Assembly (NCBI GenBank): GCA_025200525.1
Contig: CM045761.1
Span: 103,826,182 to 103,890,181, forward strand
Length of the DNA stretch: 64,000 bases
DNA from: Camellia lanceoleosa
Lineage: Eukaryota > Streptophyta > Magnoliopsida > Ericales > Theaceae
Direction of reading: 5' to 3'
Below the pieces are notes generated by a model, which made no database searches, was not told the DNA's origin, and saw only the letters and a list, made by a program, of their open reading frames with translations. Of this stretch, positions 56,265 to 64,000 are shown in pieces; positions within the stretch are counted from its first letter, which is position 1, and the number at the start of each line of letters is the position of its first letter. A program made the position numbers and the translations under genes.

Positions 56265-56470
56265 TGTCATAACCCAATCCGGACAAGGCAAATCCCACTG
56301 AGAGAGCAAACCTAAAGCATTAGAACACCTGTACGTAATAATCTCCTATACAATCCATATATTTACAACACCAATAATGTATAAAACATTTCAATCAACC
56401 ATTAAATACTAATTTGATCCATTCAAATACAAAAATATCATCATGTTACTAAGTTTGTTCCTATGTACCA
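56265..56470 (-). repeat. 5' LTR-like repeat of the gypsy element
   Basis: Direct partner of 50148-50348 (TGTCATAACCCAATCCGG to CTATGTACCA), differing by scattered substitutions and a few indels. Only about 206 bp, short for gypsy. Confidence 0.6.
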
Positions 56471-57039
56471 TTTTTCCAAATATCCTGATAGAAATCAATC
56501 TCTCCATCAAACTTCATAATAAAAATATTTACAATTAACTTCTTTCATAAATGCAAAAGATAAAACTACTTCTCAGAGTGACCCTATGCCAAATCTCAAC
56601 TACCAAAAAAAAAAAAAAACCCAAAATAAATATTAAAGAAAAGAAAACTTATAAACTACAAGGGCAAAGTATAATTTATCCTAAATGAAACAACCAGATA
56701 AAAATTCCAACAAAATTTGATAAGTCAAGAAACCAGCTGTACAAGCATATATACTTTTTTATTAATAAAATATTAATAAAATAAGTAATAAAAATATATT
56801 AAATGCAACAAATAACCAGTGCAGTTAACAAATCACTCTATAGCCGAAGCAAATCTGTCTGTGTCCTCTCGTCGTTCTTTGCATTCTCTCTCTCTCTCTC
56901 TCTCTGTAAATCTGCCAGATCTTTCAAAAGGCATATATCGCAGAAATATACATCGCTTTCGCTTTCCTTTCTTTTGCTCTGCTGATAACATCTTATTCTC
57001 TCAAGCATTTCGTCAACCATTCAATTCCCTTGAGATCTA

Positions 57040-57094
<55 letters not shown>

Positions 57095-57266
57095 GCTCTG
57101 TTTCTGTTTGTTTGTGTGTGTGTGTGTGTGTAGAAGATGAGAAGGGAGTGATGAGTTGGTGTTTGATGGGTATATATATGATGGATTGGGAAATAAGGGT
57201 TTTGTTGTGATTTTTTTGTCTGTTGAATAAGAAGAAGGAAAGGAAATTGTTTTCTTGGAGCTGTTA
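56471..57266 (+). promoter_or_regulatory. Promoter and pyrimidine-rich leader of the NIPA gene
   Basis: No gene in the first 330 bases. From about 56870 there is CT-rich leader-like sequence with (CT)n at 56886-56904 and 57041-57074, then (TA)n at 57075-57094 and (TG)n at 57110-57131. Such CT-rich leaders are common in plant 5' UTRs. These repeats open antisense chance frames that are not genes. Confidence 0.5.
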
Positions 57267-57423
57267 ATGGCGACTTCTGAGGATTCTGATACGCGCGGAG
57301 GTATGTCCTCTGACAACGTAAAGGGTTTGGTTTTGGCATTGTCTTCGAGTTTCTTCATTGGGGCTAGTTTTATTGTCAAGAAGAAGGGTTTGAAGAAAGC
57401 TGGTGCTTCGGGAACTAGAGCCG
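57267..57423 (+). CDS. NIPA-type magnesium transporter family, first exon only
   Basis: 52 codons plus one base: MATSEDSDTRGGMSSDNVKG, then LVLALSSSFFIGASFIVKKK and GLKKAGASGTRA, ending at a consensus donor (GCCG|GTATTT). This is the highly conserved first helix and KKKGLKKAGASG motif of plant NIPA-like (DUF803) proteins, about 330-residue membrane proteins linked to Mg2+ transport. Start is the ATG at 57267, with a second in-frame ATG at 57303 matching the conserved MSSDN. The next exon (GGYSYLYEPLWW in relatives) is not found in the remaining 6.5 kb. Either intron 1 is very long and full of transposons, or this is a truncated gene. Confidence 0.8.
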
Positions 57424-58700
57424 GTATTTTGCTATTTCTTCTGTTTAAATACTTGGGTTTTGGAATTTTATTGTGATCTGGGCCTTCAAGGAAATAGAAT
57501 TCCTGGGAATTTGTATGGATTTTACTATGCTTTCTTTGATTTTCTTTGGTAAGGCAATTGGGTTTGGCTGTTTGAATTCATAGGATGGGAATCATATTTT
57601 GTTTTTTTGTTTGTATGGTTTGATGGATTTTTGTTTAATTGTTATTTTTTTTTTTTTTTGGACTTACTGTTGTTTTTAGAAATGTATGTTGAATTGAAGG
57701 GGCTTTAACTTGTAAACCATAGTTAGAACTTGGTAATTGAGATATTTGCCTTGGAATAGGTGGGGGGCATGGTTTCATTCTATTTACTGGCAGTTAATTT
57801 GATTCGACTGAGCTGGTTTCTTAACTCTTTGATGGGTTTTTGTTTACTGTTAATTTGTTAAACGGTAACAGACATTTGTGATGTTTTAGCCAAGTGTTGT
57901 GATGGGGTTTCACATAGAGTTTTATGGGGCTTTAATTTAGTAGGCCTTTCAAGTTTAGATTTTAATTTGTTGAACTACGACGGTGCAGCATTTCCAGTGT
58001 TGAGGTAGTAGGGGCTTGAGGATATTCCATATAGCTTCAAATGAAACGTTGTCAGAAGAAAATTCAATTATCTTTCTTTCTCAAGGGGAGCATTTTGGTT
58101 TACTTGGGAACTGTTTCTTTGGTGTGCTTTCACTTAAATACGTGGGCAGAATCTTGGGAATTTCTAGAAAAAAATGACATTCAGAGAATTATTTCGGATA
58201 TGTAATCCTTCATTTCAATTTTATGTAGAAACTTTTTTGTGGTGCAGTTGCTGGGCATTATTGGGGTTGAAGAAGTCAATTAATTCGATCTGCCTTTGAT
58301 CCATGTCTCATCATGGTTTTTTGTGGGGTTTGAAATATTAGCTGAGAGGTTTTTTCAATGCTCTCTTCATGTTTAAAATGTTGGGAAATATGGTATAGGA
58401 CCAAGAAGTATGTTATAGGACCAAGAAGTACAAAGTTCTTGCTCTAAATAATGTCACTTCCAATTTTAACCTAATAGTTAATGGCCCATTGGCACATTGG
58501 ATGCTTAGTCATAGTATCTCTCCAGAAAGGCTGGAAATTGCTCATGTTTTGGAGCTTGCATTTGAGGCTTTGTTGCCCAAGGTTCATTTATCCTAGCTGC
58601 CTATGTTAGGTTAATGGGGTATGCCACTGGTGCCTTCAGTTAAATTGAAATGGATGGGTTCTTGAGAGGATCTAGATAGGAGAGCATAAGAAGCTCAAGG
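57424..58700 (+). other. NIPA intron 1 or downstream unique DNA
   Basis: Begins with the donor GTATTTTGC. T-rich, intron-like, without repeats or coding blocks that I recognise. A short duplicated word (TATAGGACCAAGAAGTA) occurs at about 58394 and 58414. Confidence 0.5.
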
Positions 58701-58739
58701 AAGGTTAAATTCAAAGAAGCGATGATATTTAGACATTGG

Positions 58740-59135
58740 CATGATTTCACAGAGAGACTGATAGGAATCATATATAATTATGTTTTTACTATTATTGGAG
58801 TCCTATTTTATGATTATTTTATATTTTTTAGGATTTTTAGGTTAGAGGTATTTTATTAAATTTCATATTTACTTGCATGGGCAGTAGGGGTCACCCATGG
58901 GTCATTAAGTTATTTAATAGAGTTTTATTTATATTTCTTATTTGGTCTTAAATTAGTTTTGAAAGTCAAAGATATTGTAGTAGTTTTTTTATTTTATTTT
59001 TTATTTTATTGTAGTTGGTTTAGGAAGTTTCTAAAGTTTATATAAAGTCATGTGATACTTATAATTCAATAAAATTAATATTTTAGAGAATTTCAAGAGC
59101 TTTTGAAACTTCTTTATGGATTGTGTGAGGCAATC
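58740..59135 (+). mobile_element. Probable LTR fragment with TATA and polyadenylation-like sites
   Basis: Contains TTTATATAAAGTCATG (about 59038), then CAATAAAATTAATATTTTAG (about 59068) and GAATTTCAAGAGCTTTTGAA. This is a promoter, polyadenylation signal and U5-like arrangement typical of a plant LTR. It continues into the left arm of the hairpin described next. No internal genes. Confidence 0.45.
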
Positions 59136-59720
59136 AAACCCTAGGTGTGATGCCTAAGAAATTCTAGGAGTTATTTCTAGACCTATCTTCTTCTTTTTTT
59201 TTTTTTCAATTTATTATTCTGGGATTACTATTCACAATCCTTTAAAAGTGCACTTTTCAACCTTAAAACTATATCCAATCATCCCCAAATCAACACTAAT
59301 CCCGTCCTTCAAAATCCGAACTTCTTTGTTATGGGGTATTACATATTGTAGCACATAGGATCTTGACTTTGTAAGAACATAGTGGTGAAACCTTAAACTT
59401 TGATAGCAAACTAATGTAGGATAGCGCTGAATTTTGAAAACAGAGGCTATTTGATAGCCTAAACAGTGAGTAATTTAGGGTTTGAAGAGTTAAATTGAAG
59501 GCTAATAGGTATGTGAATGGATTAGGATTGATTTGGGGTTGATTGGATAGAGTTTTGAGGTTGAAAAGTCACTTTTAGAGGGCTGTGAATAGTAATCTGA
59601 GAATAGTAAATTGAAAAAAAAAAAAGAAAAAGAAGTAAATTGAAATAGAAAAGAAAAAGATAGAAGAATATAGGTCTAGGAGTCACTCCTAGAATTCCTT
59701 AGGTATCACACCTAGGGTTT
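59136..59720. repeat. Large imperfect inverted repeat (hairpin)
   Basis: Left arm 59136-59305 and right arm 59521-59720, about 170-200 bp each, separated by about 215 bp. Matching blocks include AAACCCTAGGTGTGATRCCT, AATTCTAGGAGT, CTAGACCTAT, GATTACTATTCACA, ACTTTTCAACCT and CTATCCAATC. Identity is roughly 80-85% by eye. The arms are two copies of the same LTR-like tail in opposite orientation. A transcript across them would fold into a long stem. Confidence 0.78.
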
Positions 59721-60120
59721 GAAGACTAGAGCTTTTCAGTTGTTGGGTGTGAGAAAATCTCTAGCTTTGCATTTAATTTTAAAGGCTTGCGTTTTGCTTG
59801 ATTGTTTAGATAGGTTATGCAAGTATGAAGTCATGCCATGGTTTTGAGTTTTTATTTTGCAATTCAGTGAATTATCAAGCAACTTCAAGGGTCTGTGGAA
59901 AGTCAATGTGAACTAATCTATCAGAAGGTAAGTGATGGAGGCAAGTGGAAACAACCTCTTAAGGTGTACAAGGGACGAGGAAGAGATGCTTCTAAGGCAC
60001 AAGCTTTGATTTGGCATGCATTGGTTGATGAGCAACTCATTTGGGACCGTGGATAGTTATGTTTTAGGCTTATGAGTCATGTTCTATTATTATTATTTTA
60101 GTTTAGTGCTTAGTTGCATG
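59721..60120. other. Unassigned sequence, probably retrotransposon-derived
   Basis: After the hairpin the sequence carries AAGCAACTTCAAGGGTCTG and TACAAGGGACGAGGAAGAGA, which look like retrotransposon untranslated or gag-remnant DNA. No frame is convincing. Confidence 0.35.
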
Positions 60121-60153
60121 AAGCGGGAGCGGGAGCGGGAGCGGGAGCGGGAG
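60121..60153. repeat. (GGGAGC)5 hexamer array
   Basis: Five nearly perfect GCGGGA units directly beside the truncated end of the gypsy gag. Confidence 0.9.
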
Positions 60154-60155
60154 TC

Positions 60156-60257
60156 ATTCTGGCTTCTTCCTTCATCTTCTGGCTTCTTCCTTCAAGTCAA
60201 TTCCCGATTACTGTCTCGAACCAGCATCCACCATCTTCTGGCTTCTTCCTTCAGAGT
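60156..60257. repeat. Three copies of a 21-23-bp gag-derived word
   Basis: TCTGGCTTCTTCCTTCA occurs at about 60158, 60179 and 60237. It is the complement of the gag codons for LKEEAR. Two copies lie outside the gag frame, at its broken end. Confidence 0.8.
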
Positions 60258-60650
60258 AAATGTTGCTAATAGCACTTTGTAAGCATCTGTACATGGAAAC
60301 ACTTCAAAAATTTTCTCGGTCTCAAGCACCCATGCCTCTGCTTGTAATGGTTCAATTCCTCCTTCAAATTCCGGTGGTTTCAATTTCTTATACTTCTGGG
60401 TAAGGGTGATAAGATCATCATTAAGATTTGGTTCCATGTGCATAGGTGGTGGAGGAGGTGGTGGAAAAGGTTGTCTCGGTGGCTGTTGGTTTTGTTCTAG
60501 CTGTTGTCTCACCAGTCCAGTCAAGGCTTCTACCATTTGTTCTAATCGAGTCATTCTGGCATCGGAAGATTCTGTTTCCTCGACGTTTCTGACATTGGCA
60601 TCTTCCATTGATCTATAGAACCCATGACAATAACACATTTCATTCTCCAT
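60192..60650 (-). pseudogene. Truncated Ty3-gypsy gag
   Basis: 152 codons on the minus strand. An N-terminal helix (ARMTRLEQMVEALTGLVRQQ) is followed by a Pro-rich run and the start of the retrotransposon gag domain (KKLKPPEFEGGIEPLQAEAW, LETEKIFEVFPCTDAYKVLL, TFTLKEEARRWW). It stops after about a quarter of a normal gag and the rest of the element is absent. Together with the PBS and LTR to its right it is the 5' end of a minus-strand element. The second Met (MEDANV) is an equally good start. Confidence 0.85.
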
Positions 60651-60805
60651 ATACTGTTTCCTCTACTGCCTCATCATCATTCAGTTCTCATTCCTCATAT
60701 TCATAAACACACCCACACATGCACATGTATGTATGCCATGCGCTATTTCTTTTCTAATGCACCTAACAGCTCAATGGACACGTGTGTGGGTAAATAACTC
60801 GTCTT
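60651..60805 (-). other. Untranslated leader of the truncated gypsy element
   Basis: Sequence between PBS and gag on the minus strand. Non-coding. Confidence 0.6.
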
Positions 60806-60816
60806 GCTCGATACCA
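60806..60816 (-). promoter_or_regulatory. PBS, initiator-Met tRNA type, one base short
   Basis: Minus strand TGGTATCGAGC, one base after the LTR end. It matches TGGTATCAGAGC with a single missing A. Confidence 0.85.
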
Positions 60817-60817
60817 C

Positions 60818-62778
60818 TGTCACGCCTCGAACCCGCCCTAGAAGTTCGATGCGAGACCGCCAAGAATCTTAGATTACCAAAGGCCTTTCAAACAAAACAT
60901 AAATAAAAGGGCTCATGAAGCACAAGTAATAATAAAGAGTCCAAGAAAGTGCATAAATATGAACAAGTTATATACATGCCAAAATGATAAGTTAATTACC
61001 CACATCTACATTACCCAAGTTACACAAAAGATCATTTACAACACCTAAATACAATCCAAATAACCAAAAAGGCAAAACTCTCACAAAATGGCCTTCAGCT
61101 GGCCCGGACACCAAAACTTGGGTAGGCTTCCAAAGCGGCGGCTCAACCACGGCTCCGCCTAGGCTTGACTTCGTAAGGCTCACCTATAATACATAAATAC
61201 AAATAATGAGCTAAAGCTCGCAAGTAACATAACAAGAAGAGGTTCGATGAGCGAAGTCCAATACTTTCCTAAATCGGTCATAAATCAATCATAAACATAA
61301 TCACCATCATCATCATATAGAACATACGTAATGGCATACTCCACGAACATATACCGGTCAATCGGTCAACAAATAAACGACCTCACGAGATCTCAGAATC
61401 GGTCATGGGCTTGTCCTTCCATGCCGTTCCCCTGACTCGCTTGGCATGGGCTGCATGTTCTCGCCCCCATGACCGACTATCTATGGATGCCATAATAGAT
61501 TCGCAAATGCATTCGTTCACATAAAACATTTATCATTTCAAAATCATATCATAAATGTAACACTTTTAAACATAAGTCATAGCAACATATCTTTACAGTA
61601 ATGTTACTTACAGTGAGCTACCAATACCAGTTGCACGGTTTCCACGTCTTATCCTGCAAACATCAACATTAAAGCATACAATCATCATCATCATCAATAC
61701 ATTACACTAGCTCATACCATTTCTTCTCTTCCTTCCTTACATTCATTCATGTCCATATCATGATCAAAAGGTGCGAAATGATGCTAATAACATAGAAAAA
61801 TCATATAGAACAACTTTCCCACATTTTCCTGAAAATAAGCCCTTCCGCTCGAGCGCCACTTTGGCGCCGGCGCCAAAGACAATTGCCAAAAAGCTGGCGA
61901 AAGGCGATTTCTCGCCGGCGGGCTATCCCTACGCCGGCGGGAAGAGCAAAATCAATTCTGGTTCTTCTTCCTCTTTCAACTTCCATCTTTTCTTAACAAA
62001 ATCAACTTCCAAAATCATGAAATCAAGACCCAACCACTTGAACCCAACTTAAATTAAGCTTCATAATTTCAAATAACAACTCCCAAATGTACTATATACA
62101 AGATCAATCTTTGAATTGAGATGAAAATCGTAAAACATATACATACAAGCTTCATGTATCTATAGCCATGGAGGTTCTTCCTCAAATAAACCAAACATAA
62201 CTTAAATCATGCCATAAATGATCAATTTAACCATAATTCCTCTTTCATTCTTCTTATTAACCATGAAACATGATGATTCAACCCTATTTCAAGAACTTTG
62301 AAGCAATCCTTACCTTGATTCTTTGCTTTGGAGGGGATCTACACTTGTTTTTCCTTCTTTCCTCTTGCTTTCTCTCCTTTCTCCTCGTTCTCTCTCTTTC
62401 CCCACGAATTCACTCTCTCCCTCTCGGAAAGATATTTTCTTTTCTCTTTTGGTTTGAGTCAAATGGTCAAGCATCCCTATCTATATCCATATATATCAAA
62501 TAAGAGCAATTAAACCAAAACACGTGAGCCAAACAAGCCTTAGCGATTCAGACGGAATTCAGTCTTCAATTTATCGTTTCAGATGGTTCTAAAATTCCGG
62601 TATCACTTAGACATTTTCAATTTCATTTTAAAGCCATTAGGTCATCGATTTCATCCGGTTGTCATTTCAACAGATATTTTTCAAAGTCAAACAGATATTC
62701 TTTATTTAAATCACATCTAAGCATAATTAATCACTGGTTATCACTGGTAATTACGACATATGATTCCGGGTCGTTACA
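60818..62778 (-). repeat. 5' LTR of the truncated gypsy element, 1961 bp
   Basis: On the minus strand it runs TGTAACGACCCGGAATC (from 62778) to TTCGAGGCGTGACA (60818), the TG...CA form and start common in plant gypsy LTRs. It abuts the PBS and gag in the right order. Flank TATAA follows 62778, but its partner is lost with the 3' half. Small frames inside are not genes. A GC-rich CGCCGGCG-type patch lies at 61850-61945. Confidence 0.85.
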
Positions 62779-62783
62779 TATAA

Positions 62784-64000
62784 GTTGGGTCAATCTTGTG
62801 GGGTTGATTCTTAGGTAAGTTTGTAGATTCCAAAGAACAACTACATTCTATGGTGTTGGATTGGAGCCCTTTTGCTTTATATGATATGATATTCACTTCC
62901 AAAAGAATGACACTTTAAAGGGCGTATTATTAGCGCTTTAATATAGTTCTAATTGTGGCACTAAAAAAGAAATTAGTATAACTAAAATTGCATATATGGA
63001 ATCCTAGGAAGCACGGGTGCAGGTGCGGATATATCAATACGTCAAATTTTAAAAAAAGTAAAATACGGGTACGACTGAGATACGTCAATATATATATATA
63101 TATATATTTTTTAAATTTATATATAAACATTCAACATACAAATCAAAGTTCAATACCATAATTAAAAAGAGAAATTACAAAACTAAAAAATAAATCATTG
63201 TTCAACAATACCAAAATAATTTGTGAATTCTTTCACTTCATTCAAGTATATAATTTTCAAATATTCGAATAACAATTTAAAAACATCAATACTATGACGA
63301 AAGTAATTAAATTATTATTATTATTATTTTTTTTTATCTTTTATTTTATATAATTCTGATTGTCTACTACTACAAGTCTACAACAGTAAGAAGAAAGGGC
63401 AAAATTACTCAAATAATAGAGTGGGTGAAATCTGAAACGGTAGATTAGAATAAAAAGAATGGGAAAAAAAATTTGACCAGAATTTTGAGAAGAGGAGCTA
63501 ATAAAACTCAAAAAAAAATCTAAAACCATATATAGAGAGAGAGAGAGAGAGTCACCGGAATATGAAAAAAAACCTAAAAAAATAAGAGAGAATAATCAAA
63601 GAAAGAGGAAGAAAAACCTAAAAAAACGAAATTTGAAAGAATCAAAAAAGAGGAAAAAAACAAAAATCTGGGAAAAAAAAATCACCAAGGAAGAAGAAAG
63701 AGAAAGAAGAATCAAAGAAGAAGAGGAACTAAGAAAAACTCACCGGAAATTGAGCTTCGCCGTCGACCAGCAGTGTCGTCTTTGATGGAGAGTTGATTTG
63801 GCCACTTTGTTCTTCGACTGGAAGTGTTCTTTCAGTGACTTAGGGTTTCAAACAATAGATATAATTTGTTTTATATTTTTTATTATTACAAAACACCTCA
63901 TATTTATTTAATTTTTCAAAATGGGCAAAAAATAATTGGTCCGGTGCCCTTTAAAAGTTTGAAAATTATGTTTTTAACCTGGCGTACCCAATTGTGTACT
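62784..64000. other. AT-rich intergenic sequence to window end
   Basis: No gene supported. Contains (TA)n at about 63088-63110 and (GA)n at about 63534-63551. Purine-rich DNA at 63570-63740 leads to a possible minus-strand exon end (AATTTCCG|GTGAG at about 63744) that could be a non-coding first exon. Confidence 0.4.

Larger units (their letters stand above)
50148..56470 (-). mobile_element. Decayed Ty3-gypsy element, split by a solo LTR
   Basis: Minus-strand pol pieces run from the right: protease remnant, reverse transcriptase, RNase H, integrase. They are bounded by two direct repeats of about 200 bp (50148-50348 and 56265-56470), both TG...CA and about 85% alike by eye. A degenerate PBS sits beside the right repeat. 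Gag is missing: only about 170 bp separates PBS from protease. The integrase stops at HVSTL without the usual tail. Many stops and frameshifts are present. Flanking AACAA and TTTTT do not match, so the outer ends are unsure. Confidence 0.78.

Noticed and set aside
57037..57379. Two overlapping minus-strand frames of about 100 codons each
   Set aside because: They read the complement of the CT, TA and TG microsatellites and NIPA exon 1. There is no independent support.
61771..62052. 93-codon frame with Ala/Pro-rich centre
   Set aside because: Lies inside the 1961-bp gypsy LTR, which is non-coding. The GC-rich CGCCGGCG patch inflates coding appearance.

Overview
This window is from a flowering-plant nuclear genome, most likely a eudicot. 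The evidence is an LRR receptor-like kinase family, a dirigent protein, the first exon of a NIPA-type transporter, GT-AG introns, plant Ty1-copia, Ty3-gypsy, MULE and CACTA elements with plant-type primer-binding sites, and AT-rich intergenic DNA. No prokaryotic, organellar, viral or CRISPR-type content was seen. Host genes cover only about a tenth of the window. The rest is layered transposon sequence, much of it datable by exact target-site duplications (TSDs).

Layout. 1-1.2 kb: a short non-autonomous CACTA element. 1.6-4.55 kb: LRR receptor-like pseudokinase gene 1. 4.8-8.8 kb: a tandem repeat, a decayed LINE, a segment paralogous to one near 30 kb, and a GC-rich MITE-like element. 9.9-23.3 kb: a degenerate minisatellite field into which a pol-less copia-type element (12.4-17.4 kb) and a nearly complete MULE (18.2-22.8 kb) have inserted. 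23.9-28.6 kb: a 4.7-kb gypsy-type solo LTR. 28.9-31.2 kb: a cluster of MITEs. 32.05-35.1 kb: LRR receptor-like pseudokinase gene 2. 36.3-38 kb: a Tourist-like MITE, a G-rich tract and a dirigent gene. 39.0-43.65 kb: a 4.65-kb CACTA derivative. 44.6-49.7 kb: a foldback element, a probable copia solo LTR, a broken WAT1-like gene and a 1.1-kb MULE-type element. 50.1-56.5 kb: a decayed gypsy element split by a 2.8-kb solo LTR. 57.3 kb: NIPA exon 1. 58.7-62.8 kb: LTR remnants, including a large hairpin and a truncated gypsy gag with its PBS and LTR.

The two LRR genes are a same-strand duplicate pair about 28 kb apart. Both keep the single late intron and both lack the catalytic Asp and the DFG Gly, so they are probably signalling pseudokinases. 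They differ most sharply at the transmembrane/juxtamembrane segment. The dirigent gene is an ordinary single-exon gene. The NIPA and WAT1 entries are fragments as far as this window shows.

I found no convincing new multi-gene system. The observations most worth following up are the pseudokinase pair, the paralogous segment whose MITE insertions can be read against empty sites, the structurally intact MULE with one early stop codon, the 9-bp-TSD element at 48.6-49.7 kb, the inverted LTR hairpin at 59.1-59.7 kb, and the filler-like repeats at a retrotransposon breakpoint at 60.1-60.26 kb.
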